Notes: generated by a model from the letters alone, not told the origin. 64,000 nt of DNA from Streptomyces sp. NRRL S-244 (GCF_000717915.1 NZ_JOCX01000011.1:62001-126000); one strand, 5' to 3'; counted from the first letter of the stretch, positions 34,702 through 45,306 are shown. Program-made: numbers and translations.

Positions 34702-34735
34702 TTGACGAAACATACGGAGCAGTGCATAGTTATGC
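34702..34735 (+). promoter_or_regulatory. argG promoter with ARG box palindrome
   Basis: TTGACG (34702-34707) and CATAGT (34725-34730) are 17 bases apart. The perfect dyad GCATA-GT-TATGC (34724-34735) covers the -10 and resembles the argC operator, so ArgR probably occludes RNA polymerase here. Confidence 0.75.
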
Positions 34736-34778
34736 CTGCAACTGGACGGACTGCTGGATGCACCGTAAGGAGAAGCCC

Positions 34779-35972
34779 GTGACCGAGCGCGTCGTACTCG
34801 CCTATTCAGGCGGACTGGACACCTCCGTCGCCATCGGCTGGATCGCCGAGGAGACGGGCGCAGAGGTCATCGCCGTTGCCGTGGACGTCGGCCAGGGCGG
34901 CGAGGACCTGGACGTCATCCGCAAGCGCGCCCTCGCCTGCGGTGCCGTCGAAGCCGAGGTCGCGGACGCCAAGGACGAGTTCGCCGACGAGTACTGCCTC
35001 CCGGCGATCAAGGCGAACGCCCTCTACATGGACCGGTACCCGCTGGTCTCGGCGCTCTCCCGGCCGGTCATCGTCAAGCACCTGGTCGCCGCCGCGAAGA
35101 AGCACGGCGCCGGCATCGTCGCCCACGGCTGCACCGGCAAGGGCAACGACCAGGTCCGCTTCGAGGCCGGCATCCAGACCCTCGGCCCCGACCTGAAGTG
35201 CATCGCCCCGGTCCGCGACTACGCCATGACCCGGGACAAGGCCATCGCCTTCTGCGAGGCCAAGAACCTCCCGATCGCGACCACCAAGAAGTCCCCGTAC
35301 TCCATCGACCAGAACGTCTTCGGGCGCGCCGTCGAGACGGGCTTCCTGGAGGACATCTGGAACGCGCCGATCGAGGACATCTACGAGTACACCGCCAATC
35401 CCGCCGAGCCGCGCGAGGCCGACGAGGTCGTCATCTCCTTCAAGGAGGGCGCCCCCGTCGCCATCGACGGCAGGCCCGTCACCGTCCTCCAGGCGATCCA
35501 GCAGCTCAACGCCCGGGCCGGAGCCCAGGGCATCGGCCGGATCGACATGGTCGAGGACCGCCTCGTCGGCATCAAGTCCCGCGAGGTGTACGAGGCCCCC
35601 GGCGCGATCGCGCTGATCACCGCGCACCAGGAGCTGGAGAACGTCACCGTCGAGCGCGAACTGGCCCGCTACAAGCGGCAGGTCGAGCAGCGCTGGGGCG
35701 AGCTGGTCTACGACGGCCAGTGGTTCTCCCCGCTCAAGCGGGCCCTGGACGGCTTCGTCGACGAGGCCAGCCGGCACGTCACCGGCGACATCCGGATGAC
35801 CCTGCACGGCGGCCGCGCCGTGGTCACCGGCCGCAAGTCCGACGCTTCGCTGTACGACTTCAACCTGGCGACCTACGACTCGGGCGACACGTTCGACCAG
35901 TCCAAGGCCCAGGGCTTCATCGAGATCTTCGGTCTCTCGTCGAAGATCGCGGCACGCCGCGACCTGGCCTGA
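34779..35972 (+). CDS. argG: Argininosuccinate synthase
   Basis: Condenses citrulline and aspartate using ATP. The N-terminal ATP-pyrophosphatase loop AYSGGLDTS is at residues 8-16; later motifs are [13 protein letters not shown] and the tetramerisation/C-terminal part [15 protein letters not shown]. 397 residues, normal length. I chose GTG 34779 because AAGGAG (34767-34772) lies six bases upstream; a start at 34722 would fall on the -10 element. It is separated from argCJBDR by four unrelated genes but sits directly before argH, with a hairpin in between. Confidence 0.97.
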   Translation: MTERVVLAYSGGLDTSVAIGWIAEETGAEVIAVAVDVGQGGEDLDVIRKRALACGAVEAEVADAKDEFADEYCLPAIKANALYMDRYPLVSALSRPVIVKHLVAAAKKHGAGIVAHGCTGKGNDQVRFEAGIQTLGPDLKCIAPVRDYAMTRDKAIAFCEAKNLPIATTKKSPYSIDQNVFGRAVETGFLEDIWNAPIEDIYEYTANPAEPREADEVVISFKEGAPVAIDGRPVTVLQAIQQLNARAGAQGIGRIDMVEDRLVGIKSREVYEAPGAIALITAHQELENVTVERELARYKRQVEQRWGELVYDGQWFSPLKRALDGFVDEASRHVTGDIRMTLHGGRAVVTGRKSDASLYDFNLATYDSGDTFDQSKAQGFIEIFGLSSKIAARRDLA

Positions 35973-35996
35973 GCCCGACTCGTTACGCAGTACGAA

Positions 35997-36034
35997 GTCG
36001 GCCTCCCCGTAACCTCCGCGACGGGGAGGCCGAC
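35997..36034 (+). terminator. Hairpin between argG and argH
   Basis: Perfect 13-bp inverted repeat (35997-36009 with 36022-36034; core GGCCTCCCC) with a 12-base loop. It may partly terminate argG transcripts or stabilise their 3' end, making argH expression lower or separately driven. Confidence 0.65.
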
Positions 36035-36058
36035 GCACATCCACGCACGCATTCCTGA

Positions 36059-37501
<1,443 letters not shown>

Positions 37502-37600
37502 CCGCACGGCGCTGCCCCTTTGCCCCGCGGCCCTGCGGCCCGCACGCCCGCCGCCCCCCTCGGGGGCCGGGCCCTGCACCCCCGCACGCCGCGGAACGCC

Positions 37601-37640
37601 CGCGGGGGCGGCCGGAGCCCTGGCTCCGGCCGCCCCCGCG
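37601..37640. terminator. Strong bidirectional terminator after argH
   Basis: Perfect 18-bp inverted repeat (37601-37618 with 37623-37640; core GGGGGCGGCCGGAGC) with a 4-base loop, between the convergent argH and lipoprotein genes. Confidence 0.85.
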
Positions 37641-37650
37641 TCGTACCCGC

Positions 37651-38844
37651 TCAGCGCACCGGGTGCTCCGGTTCGTAGTTGGTCAGCACGCAGCCGTCGA
37701 CCTGGGACTTCTCCAGCCGGTACCCGGTCGGGGCGGAGAAGCCCGGCACGCAGTTCACGTAGAGGAACTGCAGCTGGTACAGGCCGAACCGGGCATCCGG
37801 GTCGTTGGTCTCCACCGCGATGTTCTCCCCGACCAGCAGCAGGCTCGCGGTGGCCCGCAGCTTTCCGTCGTCCTTCAGGTCGGCCAGCTGGGCGGCCTTC
37901 GCCTTGTTCTGGAGCTTCTTCATGTCCCCGACGGTGTCGAGCCAGCTCAGGCCGACGGCGCGCTGCGCCCCCGCCGGCTGACCGCACAGGGCACGGCCCG
38001 TGATCCCCCAGTCCAGGGCGTTCCCCTTCACGACGGGCTGGTAGTCGATGGACTCGATGGCCACCGCCTCGGGGTCCGTGGAGAAGTGCTTCTCACACTC
38101 CTTCAGGCTGCTGCCCACGAGCTTGCGCAGTTCGGCGATGCCGCCCGCGCGCGGGAGCCCGAGGCTGCCGGTCTTCGGCTGGCCGGGCTTTTTGGTGTCG
38201 CCCGCCGCCGGGTCCTGAGGGGTCTCGAAGTTCGGACTGCCCGAGCCGTCCTCGGTGGCGAAGAAGTCGGTGAGGCCGCAGCCCTCCACCAACGGCTTGC
38301 GGTACTCGTACCCCTCGGGCGTGCGGCCGCCCGGGTTGCAGACCAGGACGCGCAGGTCCGAGCGGACCAGGGCCAGGGCGGTCTTCGACCTGGTGGGGAA
38401 GGCGACGAAGCCCTCGCCGACGAGGACGTTGCTGAAGAGCCCGTAGGATCCGTCACCCCCGGCGATCCGGTCCATGACGTACTTCTTGTAGCCCGCCTGG
38501 AACGCCTTCATGTCCTTCGGGACGGCGATGGCGATGTCGCCCTTCTCGGGCTTGTCGCTGCAGACGCCGACCTCGGTGACCGACCACTGGCCGACCTTGG
38601 GGAAGTCGCCGCTCGGCATCCTCGGGTCGTCGGGCTTCGCGCTCAGGTCCTCGCACGAGGTGAACCGGCGCATGTACCGCTGCGCCTCGGTGAGGCGGCC
38701 TTCGGCGGTGGCCGCCGCGGTGGCGGTGGCCGCGGGCGCTGCGGGCGGTGCGGCGTCCCCGCTCCCCTCGCACGCGGAGAGGGTTGCGAGGCAGGCGAGG
38801 GCGGCAGTCGTGGCGAGGATCCGCCGGATCCGCTGGATGTGCAT
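37651..38844 (-). CDS. Lipoprotein with two homologous halves
   Basis: I do not recognise a named family. A 397-residue predicted lipoprotein: signal with lipobox LSAC (C25 lipidated), a Pro/Ala linker, then a duplicated domain. Residues about 168-192 (VCNPGGRTPEGYEY..., GCGLTDF) match about 363-390 (NCVPGFSAPTGYRL..., GCVLTNY) with conserved Cys and Gly positions, and each is preceded by a cysteine-containing segment. It probably sits on the outer face of the membrane, with disulfides. ATG 38844 starts a clean signal peptide; longer in-frame starts overlap the next gene and look spurious. Confidence 0.8.
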   Translation of the reverse strand: MHIQRIRRILATTAALACLATLSACEGSGDAAPPAAPAATATAAATAEGRLTEAQRYMRRFTSCEDLSAKPDDPRMPSGDFPKVGQWSVTEVGVCSDKPEKGDIAIAVPKDMKAFQAGYKKYVMDRIAGGDGSYGLFSNVLVGEGFVAFPTRSKTALALVRSDLRVLVCNPGGRTPEGYEYRKPLVEGCGLTDFFATEDGSGSPNFETPQDPAAGDTKKPGQPKTGSLGLPRAGGIAELRKLVGSSLKECEKHFSTDPEAVAIESIDYQPVVKGNALDWGITGRALCGQPAGAQRAVGLSWLDTVGDMKKLQNKAKAAQLADLKDDGKLRATASLLLVGENIAVETNDPDARFGLYQLQFLYVNCVPGFSAPTGYRLEKSQVDGCVLTNYEPEHPVR

Positions 38845-38924
38845 GGGTCGCTTTCGTCGGAACTGCAGGTCATGGTGCGCAGGGGGTGGCATGTGCATGC
38901 TAATTGCTGCGGCAGGCCCGCCCG

Positions 38925-39434
38925 TTACGCCGCCCAGCGCGCCAGCGCCTCGAAGTCCGCCCGGGTCAGGCCGATCCGCTCGTCGATGCGCATGAGCAGG
39001 GCCCGCGCGGGGTGGCGCTGGTCCACGTACTCCCGGTCCATCGCCGTGATGTCGTCGTCGATCCACGCGAACTCCCGTGCGCCCGCGTACTCCAGGACGT
39101 ACTGCGTCTTCCAGAAGGTGCCGCGCGGAGCCCGCCCGTGCATCTGCGGCCAGTCGATGTACGGGAGCCTCGGCAGGCCCAGGTGCGGGCCTATCCAGTC
39201 GTTCGCCTCGTCCTTCCACGTGGTCGCCCAGACCAGCTCGTACGAGCGCGCCAGCGCGAGCAGCTCCGCGCCGTGGGCGTGGTTCAGCCAGACCCGCAGC
39301 GGCCGCCGGCTCTCGGCCTCGGTCCAGCCGCTCGGGCGCATCCGGTGGGTGGAGTACCCCTCCGGGCGGCGCTGGGGCTTGGCCGCGTACGGGTTCAGCG
39401 GGCCGTCCACGTCGATCAGCAGCAGTGGCTTCAT
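38925..39434 (-). CDS. HAD-like hydrolase, short form
   Basis: A 169-residue cytosolic protein of the HAD superfamily. Motif I is LLLIDVDGPLNPY, with the nucleophile aspartate in DVDG; the later REFAWIDDDITAMD supplies the motif III/IV acidic residues. Two Trp-rich segments (YELVWATTWKDEANDWIG) lie between. Substrate unknown; the short, capless form suggests a large or macromolecular substrate. It ends 80 bases before the lipoprotein start, so co-transcription is possible. Confidence 0.8.
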   Translation of the reverse strand: MKPLLLIDVDGPLNPYAAKPQRRPEGYSTHRMRPSGWTEAESRRPLRVWLNHAHGAELLALARSYELVWATTWKDEANDWIGPHLGLPRLPYIDWPQMHGRAPRGTFWKTQYVLEYAGAREFAWIDDDITAMDREYVDQRHPARALLMRIDERIGLTRADFEALARWAA

Positions 39435-39486
39435 GGGGTGAGGATTCCTCTCCGGCTGCCCTGTGGCAGCTCATTTTTGCCCCGCG

Positions 39487-39526
39487 TGAGACGTCTACGT
39501 CTCATTCGGGGTATGCTTGTCTCATG
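39487..39526 (+). promoter_or_regulatory. TetR operator and leaderless promoter
   Basis: Perfect dyad TGAGACGT-CT-ACGTCTCA at 39487-39504, with a further half-site TGTCTCAT at 39519-39526 overlapping the start. The -10 TATGCT (39512-39517) lies six bases before ATG 39524, consistent with a leaderless mRNA repressed by its own product. Confidence 0.75.
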
Positions 39527-40075
39527 GCCATGGATCGTGACCAGGTGCTCCGCGACGCAGCAGCCCTGCTCTCCCGCAAATCGACCGCCACGATGGACGA
39601 GGTCGCCCGCGCCGCAGGCATCGGGCGCGCGACCCTCCACCGGCACTTCGCCGGGCGCGACGCCCTCGTACGGGCCCTCGAAGAACTCGGCATCCGCCAG
39701 TTCGAGGCGGCCTTCGACAACGCCCGCCTCGACGAGGGCACGGCGGTCGAGGCCCTGCGCCGGCTCGTCGCCGAGGCCGAGCGCGACGCCCAGCTGCTGG
39801 CCTTCCTCGTCACCGAGAACCAGCTCTTCGAGGGCGACCAGGTCAACGAGGGATGGTCCCGGCTCGACGCGCGCGTCAGCGCGCTCTTCCGGCGCGGCCA
39901 GGAGGAGGGCGACATCCGGATCGACCTGAGCCCCGCCTGGCTCACCGAGGCCCTCTACGGCCTCATCGGCACCTGCGCCTGGGCCGTCATGGACGGCCGG
40001 GTCGCCGCGAAGGACTTCCAGTACATGATCATCGAGCTGTTGCTCGGTGGCGCACGACGGAGCGTGGAGAAATGA
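39524..40075 (+). CDS. TetR/AcrR family repressor
   Basis: A 183-residue regulator with the N-terminal HTH (TMDEVARAAGIGRATLHRHFAGRDALVRAL, residues about 20-50) and a C-terminal ligand-binding/dimerisation domain. It is translationally coupled (ATGA overlap) to the MFS exporter gene, the standard arrangement where the drug or metabolite releases the repressor from the operator at 39487. The ligand is unknown. The leaderless start ATG 39524 is preferred to an ATG two codons later. Confidence 0.93.
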   Translation: MAMDRDQVLRDAAALLSRKSTATMDEVARAAGIGRATLHRHFAGRDALVRALEELGIRQFEAAFDNARLDEGTAVEALRRLVAEAERDAQLLAFLVTENQLFEGDQVNEGWSRLDARVSALFRRGQEEGDIRIDLSPAWLTEALYGLIGTCAWAVMDGRVAAKDFQYMIIELLLGGARRSVEK

Positions 40076-41628
40076 GCCGCACAGAACAGCTGACGCACGG
40101 GCAGGGGACGGAGGCGAGCGGAGCCAAGGGGAGCAAGGGGCGCTGGCTGGCGCTCTCCGTGCTCGTCCTGGCCGTCCTGCTGGTCGCGGTCGACGCCACC
40201 GTACTCGGCCTCGCCACCCCCTCCCTCAGCGAAGACCTCAAGCCGTCCGGCACCCAGCTGCTGTGGATCGGCGACATCTACTCGTTCGTCATCGCCGGTC
40301 TGCTCGTCTCCATGGGCTCCCTCGGCGACCGCATCGGCCGCAAGAAGCTGCTCCTGGTCGGCGCCACCGCCTTCGGTGCCGTCTCCGTCCTGAACGCCTA
40401 CGCCACCAGCCCCGAGATGATGATCGTGGCCCGGGCCCTGCTCGGCGTGGCCGGCGCGACGCTGATGCCCTCGACCCTCGCCCTGATCCGGAACATATTC
40501 CACGACGCCAAGGAGCGCAGCCTCGCCATCGGCATCTGGGGCGCCACCGCCTCGGCAGGCGCCGCGATCGGTCCCGTCGTCGGCGGAGCCCTGCTCCAGC
40601 ACTTCTGGTGGGGCTCGGTCTTCCTCATCAACCTGCCCGTGATGATCGCCCTGGTCCTCGTCGGCAGCAAGCTGCTGCCCGAGTCCAAGAACCCGGTCGC
40701 CGGGCCCTGGGACCTGCTCAGCGTCGCCCTCTCGCTCGTCGGCGTCATCGGCGTCGTGTACGCCGTCAAGGAGATCGCCACGCACGGCATCACCCGGGGC
40801 GTCGCGGTCTCCGCCGCCCTCGGCGCCGCGTGCCTGTACGGCTTCGTCCGCCGCCAGTTCGGCCTGCCGTCGCCGCTCCTCGACATGCGGCTCTTCAAGC
40901 ACCGCGGCTTCTCCGGCGCGGTCCTCGCCGACCTGCTGACCGTCTTCGGCCTCTCCGGCCTCGTCTTCTTCCTCTCCCAGTTCCTCCAGCTCGTCCAGGG
41001 CCGCGACCCCCTGGAGGCCGGCCTGGCCGAACTGCCCGCCGCCATCGGCGCGGTGGTCACCGGCCTGATCGCCGGCCGTTACGCCCGCCGGTACTCGGTA
41101 CGGTCCATCGTCACCGGCGGTCTCGCGGCCATCGGGCTCGCGCTCGGCGCGCTCACCCTGATCCACAAGGAGAGCGGCTACCCGCTGCTCGGCGCGGCCC
41201 TGCTCGTCGTCGGCCTCGGCGCCGGCTTCTCCTTCACCGTCACCGCCGACGTCATCCTCTCCAGCGTCCCCAAGGAGCAGGCCGGTTCGGCCTCGGCCGT
41301 CTCCGAGACCGCGTACGAACTCGGCGCGGCCCTCGGCATCGCCCTGCTCGGCTCCGTCGTCACCGGCGTCTACCAGGGCTTCACCGCCCCGGCCTCGGTC
41401 CCCGGACCGGTCGCCGACGCCGCGCACGAATCGCTGGGCGGCGCCGTCGAAGCCGCCAAGGCGCTGGACCCCGCGACCGCGCAGACCATGGTCGGCGCCG
41501 CCCAGGACGCCTTCGTGGACGGTCTGCGGTTCGCCTCCGGCGTGGGCGCGGCCGTGCTGCTGGCGACCGCGGTGGCGGCCTGGTTCCTGCTCAAGGGGCA
41601 GAAGCTCCAGGACGGCATCGCGCACTGA
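40072..41628 (+). CDS. MFS drug exporter, DHA2 (14-TM) family
   Basis: A 518-residue proton-driven efflux protein. Motif A appears as GSLGDRIGRKKLLLVG; the antiporter motif C is near GATASAGAAIGPVVGG; hydrophobic segments total about 14, as in QacA/EmrB-type exporters. The N-terminal VAVDATVLGLATPSL (motif D1) is a hallmark. Start ATG 40072 overlaps the TetR stop. Substrate unknown; self-resistance or quaternary-ammonium type export is possible. Confidence 0.93.
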   Translation: MSRTEQLTHGQGTEASGAKGSKGRWLALSVLVLAVLLVAVDATVLGLATPSLSEDLKPSGTQLLWIGDIYSFVIAGLLVSMGSLGDRIGRKKLLLVGATAFGAVSVLNAYATSPEMMIVARALLGVAGATLMPSTLALIRNIFHDAKERSLAIGIWGATASAGAAIGPVVGGALLQHFWWGSVFLINLPVMIALVLVGSKLLPESKNPVAGPWDLLSVALSLVGVIGVVYAVKEIATHGITRGVAVSAALGAACLYGFVRRQFGLPSPLLDMRLFKHRGFSGAVLADLLTVFGLSGLVFFLSQFLQLVQGRDPLEAGLAELPAAIGAVVTGLIAGRYARRYSVRSIVTGGLAAIGLALGALTLIHKESGYPLLGAALLVVGLGAGFSFTVTADVILSSVPKEQAGSASAVSETAYELGAALGIALLGSVVTGVYQGFTAPASVPGPVADAAHESLGGAVEAAKALDPATAQTMVGAAQDAFVDGLRFASGVGAAVLLATAVAAWFLLKGQKLQDGIAH

Positions 41629-41694
41629 TCCCCTCAAGGGGTGGTTCCTGAACGGAGTTGACAGTCCGTCGACACGCAGGACACCATCCCCGCG

Positions 41695-43170
41695 ATGGAG
41701 ATCAACGAGCTGACCCCGGCGGAGCGCCGCGTATGGGAAGCCTTCCCGCGCGGGGAGGGCGTCGACTTCCGGGAGCACCCCGACGAGAACGGCTTCGGCG
41801 GCGCGCAGTGGGGGCCCGAGCGCACGCTGCGCGCCGAGGTGCTCAGCGCCCTGCTGCTCAGCCGGGTCACCGCTGCGGGCCAGGTCCCCGGGCTCAACGT
41901 CCGGGGCGCCCGGATCACCGGCAAGCTGAACCTCAAGTACGCGCTCGTCGAGCACGGCATCCGGCTGCGCGCCTGCTGGTTCGAGCGCAAGCCCCTGCTC
42001 TACGGGGCCCAGCTGCGCGCCCTCGTACTGTCCGACTCGGCGCTGCCCGGCCTGACCGCCTCCACCCTCGGCGTCGACCTCGTCCTGCGGCTGTCCTGCT
42101 GCCGCATCACGGGGCCGGTGCGGCTCCAAGGAGCCCGGATAACCGGCGGCCTCTTCCTCCAGCGGGCCGTCATCGGCGACCCGGACGCGCAGCAGGAGGC
42201 CGAGGAGCCCTCGCTCCAGTTCAACCACGCCGCCATCGGCACCGACGTCATCGCGATGGACCTCACCGTCCACGGCCAGACCCGGATCAACGGCGCCACC
42301 GTCGGCGGCCAGCTCAACCTCGACGGCGCCCGCCTGCTCGCCCCTGGTGGCACCGCCCTGCACGCCGAGACCCTGTCCGTCGGCACCGACCTGCGCGCCA
42401 TGCGGCTGGAGGCCCGGGGGCGGGTCAACCTCACCGGCTCCCGCATACCCGGCCAGCTCAACCTCGCCCACGCGCGGCTCGCCAACCCCGGCGGCGTGGC
42501 GTTGCGCGCCTCCAGCTGCGTGATCGGCGAGGTGTGGCTGCGGTCCTGCGACACCATCCGCGGCGGGGTGAACCTGCGCCGCTCCCAGTTCGACCTGCTG
42601 CACGTGCCGCCCGGGACCTGGCCCGAGCAGATCCGCATCGACGGGCTCAGCTACCGCACCCTCGCCCCGCACCTGCCGCCCGAGGAGCGGCTGCCCGCGC
42701 TGGAGCGCGAGGAGTCCGGGTACCTCCCGTACGCGTACGAGCAGCTCGCGGCGGCCTACCGTACGGCCGGGGACGAGGCGGGCGCGCGGACCGTACAGCT
42801 CGCCAAGCTGCGCCGGCACCGGCGTACGCTGCCCCGGCACGCCAGGCTCTGGGGGCTGCTCCAGGACGCCACTGTCGGCTACGGCTTCCGGCCGCTGCGG
42901 GCGGCGGGCTGGCTGCTGGCGCTGCTGCTGACGGGGACGCTCGCGTACGGTCTGCACCCGCCGAGGGAGCTCAAGGCGGGGGAGGCACCGGAGTTCAACG
43001 CGGTGTTCTACACGATCGACCTGATGCTGCCGATCATCGGCTTCGGCCAGGAGGGCGCCTTCGCGCCGAGCGGCTGGTACCAGTGGCTCTCGTACGTGCT
43101 GATCGTGACCGGCTGGGTCCTCGCCACGACGACCGCGGCGGGCGTCAGCCGGTCACTCCAGCGTCAGTGA
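41695..43170 (+). CDS. Beta-helix protein fused to a two-helix membrane domain
   Basis: A 491-residue protein I cannot name firmly. Residues about 60-330 contain repeated strands of the form GxLNLxxAxL (GKLNLKYALVEHG, GQLNLDGARLLAPGG, GQLNLAHARLANPGG), predicting a right-handed beta-helix related to pentapeptide-type repeats. At the C-terminus come TM1 (AGWLLALLLTGTLAYGL, about 404-420), a re-entrant-like segment IDLMLPIIGFGQEGAF, and TM2 (YVLIVTGWVLATTTAAG, about 467-483). This TM-loop-TM plan is like small ion channels, but the K-channel TVGYG filter is absent. Often annotated oxidoreductase without support. ATG 41695. Confidence 0.65.
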   Translation: MEINELTPAERRVWEAFPRGEGVDFREHPDENGFGGAQWGPERTLRAEVLSALLLSRVTAAGQVPGLNVRGARITGKLNLKYALVEHGIRLRACWFERKPLLYGAQLRALVLSDSALPGLTASTLGVDLVLRLSCCRITGPVRLQGARITGGLFLQRAVIGDPDAQQEAEEPSLQFNHAAIGTDVIAMDLTVHGQTRINGATVGGQLNLDGARLLAPGGTALHAETLSVGTDLRAMRLEARGRVNLTGSRIPGQLNLAHARLANPGGVALRASSCVIGEVWLRSCDTIRGGVNLRRSQFDLLHVPPGTWPEQIRIDGLSYRTLAPHLPPEERLPALEREESGYLPYAYEQLAAAYRTAGDEAGARTVQLAKLRRHRRTLPRHARLWGLLQDATVGYGFRPLRAAGWLLALLLTGTLAYGLHPPRELKAGEAPEFNAVFYTIDLMLPIIGFGQEGAFAPSGWYQWLSYVLIVTGWVLATTTAAGVSRSLQRQ

Positions 43171-43173
43171 CCG

Positions 43174-43848
43174 CTATGCGGCTTCCTTGGCCTTCGTCGC
43201 GTACATGTCGACGTACTCCTGGCCCGAGAGCCGCATGACCTCCGCCATCACCGAGTCGGTGACGGCGCGCAGCACGTAGCGGTCGCGGTCCATGCCCTCG
43301 TAGCGGGAGAACTCCATCGGCTCGCCGAAGCGGACGGTGACCCGGCCCGGGCGCGGCATGCCCTTGCCGCCCGGCTGGAGCTTGTCGGTGCCGATCACCG
43401 CGAAGGGGACCACGGGGGCGCCGGTCATCAGGGTCAGGCGGGCGATGCCGGTGCGGCCGCGGTAGAGGCGGCCGTCGGGGGAGCGGGTGCCCTCGGGGTA
43501 GATCCCGAAGACCTTGCCCTCTTCGAGGATGCGGCGGCCGGTCATCAGGGCGGCGACGCCGCCGTTGGCGCCGTCACGGTCGACCGGGATCATGCCGGAC
43601 CCGGTGAAGAACCAGGCCATGGCGCGGCCCTTGACGCCCTTGCCCGTCACGTACTCGTCCTTGCCGATGAAGTGGACCGTACGGTCGCACAACAGCGGAA
43701 GGATCATGGAGTCGATGAAGGTGAGGTGGTTGCCCGCCAGGATCACCGGACCGGTGCCCGGGATGTTCTCGATGCCCTCCACCCGGGTGCGGAACATCAT
43801 GCGCATGACCGGTCCGACAGTGGCTTTGATGAGCGATGTACGGAACAA
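43174..43848 (-). CDS. 1-acyl-sn-glycerol-3-phosphate acyltransferase (PlsC-like)
   Basis: A 224-residue membrane-associated acyltransferase adding an acyl chain to lysophosphatidic acid in phospholipid synthesis. Motif I is NHLTFIDS (HX4D), motif II is near GMIPVDRDG, motif III is YPEGTRSPDGRLY, and motif IV is APVVPFAVIG. An N-terminal amphipathic/hydrophobic helix (SLIKATVGPVMRMMF) would bind the membrane. The likely start is the rare TTG at 43848, six bases after GGAGGG on the minus strand; the open frame continues upstream without other support. Divergent from the GDPD gene. Confidence 0.88.
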   Translation of the reverse strand: MFRTSLIKATVGPVMRMMFRTRVEGIENIPGTGPVILAGNHLTFIDSMILPLLCDRTVHFIGKDEYVTGKGVKGRAMAWFFTGSGMIPVDRDGANGGVAALMTGRRILEEGKVFGIYPEGTRSPDGRLYRGRTGIARLTLMTGAPVVPFAVIGTDKLQPGGKGMPRPGRVTVRFGEPMEFSRYEGMDRDRYVLRAVTDSVMAEVMRLSGQEYVDMYATKAKEAA

Positions 43849-44109
43849 CGTGAGCCCTCCGGCATCGAAACGCGATTTTCGCACCACACGGGGGTAGTGC
43901 AGGTGAGGACGATACTCGCGGGTCAGCTCCGAGTGCACATCGGGTTCACGAGGTGGATACGCAGTGTTGACGCACGTTTCCGCCATGTTCCCCGCAGGCC
44001 CACCCCCGCGCCACCGGCCGCTGCCTACGATCGGCACGCCGAACGGGGCCGCTCGGACCGGCAGATCCCGGGTACCGACCGGCCCTCTCAGACGACTGGA
44101 GTGGCACTC
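43849..44109. promoter_or_regulatory. Divergent promoter region plsC/GDPD
   Basis: A 261-base intergenic region between two divergent genes. A TACGAT -10-like hexamer (44026-44031) points toward the GDPD gene. The frame upstream of plsC is open but lacks a ribosome site. I see no strong dyad. Confidence 0.4.
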
Positions 44110-45306
44110 ATGACGCAGGGTGGGGCAGCACGGCGCACGGTCCTGGGGGCGGCCGTCCTGGCAGCGGGCGGCGGCATGGCCGGGCTCTCGGCGGGATCCG
44201 CCTCGGCGGCGCCGGCAGCGGACGGGGCACAGGCGGCGGAGGCGGCGTACGCCGACGACCTGCGGCGCGGAGGCGGCTACCGGGAGCTCCCCGTCCCGCT
44301 GGTCATCGGCCACCGCGGGGCCAGCGGCTACCGGCCCGAGCACACCCTCGGCTCGTACCAGCTCGCCCTCGACCTGGGCGCGGACGTCGTCGAGCAGGAC
44401 CTGGTGCCCACCAAGGACGGCCACCTCGTGTGCCGCCACGAGAACGAGATCGGCGGCACCACCGACGTCGCCGACCACCCCGAGTTCGCCTCCCGGCGTA
44501 CGGCCAAGTCGGTCGACGGGGTCGCGGTCACGGGCTGGTTCACCGAGGACTTCACGCTCGCCGAGCTGAAGACCCTACGGGCGAAGGAACGTATCCCCGC
44601 CGTCCGCCAGCGCAACACGCTCTACGACGGCCGGTGGGACGTGCCCACCTTCGAAGAGGTGCTGCGCTGGGCCGACCGCGAGGGCAAGCGGCGCGGCAAG
44701 CGCGTCTGGCTGCACGTCGAGACCAAGCACCCCACATACTTCCGGTCCCTGGGCCTCGGCCTCGAAGAGCCCCTCGCCAAGCTGCTGCGCCGCTACGGCC
44801 GCGACGGGCGGGGTGCCCCGCTCTTCCTCCAGTCCTTCGAGCCCTCCAGCATCCAGCGGCTCTCCCGGCTGGTCTCCGCCCCGCGCGTGGTCCTGCTGTC
44901 CGCCGCCGGCACCCGGCCCTGGGACTTCGAACAGGCCAAGGACCCGCGGACGGTGTCGGACCTGGTCAAGCCCGAGGGCCTGAAGTGGATCGCCGGATTC
45001 GCCCAGGGCATCGGCCCCACGATGGACCTGATCCTCCCGCGCGACGCGGCGGGCAAGCTCGGCGCCCCGACCACGCTGGTCAAGGACGCCCACGCCCGGG
45101 GGCTGGTGCTGCACCCCTACACCGCGCGCAACGAGAACACCTTCCTGCCGGCCGAGTACCGCAAGGGCACCGACCCGAACGCGTACGGGGACGCCTTCGG
45201 CGCCTTCAAGACGTACTTCGAGCAGGGCATCGACGGCATCTTCACGGACAACGCGGACACCGGACTCCTCGCGGCCGAGGCCTTCCGCCCGGGCCGCGGC
45301 CGCTAG
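44110..45306 (+). CDS. Secreted glycerophosphodiester phosphodiesterase
   Basis: Hydrolyses glycerophosphodiesters to glycerol 3-phosphate and an alcohol, releasing phosphate or carbon from lipid head groups or teichoic acids. A Tat signal is visible (ARRTVLGAAVLAAGGGMAGL), followed by the GDPD TIM barrel: VIGHRGASGYRPEHTLGSY with catalytic HR, VVEQDLVPTKDGHLVCRHE with metal ligands E and D, and the C-terminal GIDGIFTDNADTG. 398 residues; an insertion typical of the periplasmic type is present. ATG 44110 follows GGAG. Export by Tat fits a metal-loaded enzyme. A hairpin overlaps the stop codon. Confidence 0.92.
   Translation: MTQGGAARRTVLGAAVLAAGGGMAGLSAGSASAAPAADGAQAAEAAYADDLRRGGGYRELPVPLVIGHRGASGYRPEHTLGSYQLALDLGADVVEQDLVPTKDGHLVCRHENEIGGTTDVADHPEFASRRTAKSVDGVAVTGWFTEDFTLAELKTLRAKERIPAVRQRNTLYDGRWDVPTFEEVLRWADREGKRRGKRVWLHVETKHPTYFRSLGLGLEEPLAKLLRRYGRDGRGAPLFLQSFEPSSIQRLSRLVSAPRVVLLSAAGTRPWDFEQAKDPRTVSDLVKPEGLKWIAGFAQGIGPTMDLILPRDAAGKLGAPTTLVKDAHARGLVLHPYTARNENTFLPAEYRKGTDPNAYGDAFGAFKTYFEQGIDGIFTDNADTGLLAAEAFRPGRGR

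Noticed and set aside
39955..42957. Minus-strand 1000-codon frame opposite the TetR/MFS and beta-helix genes
   Set aside because: Shadow frame spanning three unrelated genes; low-complexity GE/AG composition.
43849..44478. Longer PlsC protein starting upstream
   Set aside because: The extension is Pro/Arg-rich, has no ribosome site and no family similarity, while TTG 43848 has GGAGGG before it.
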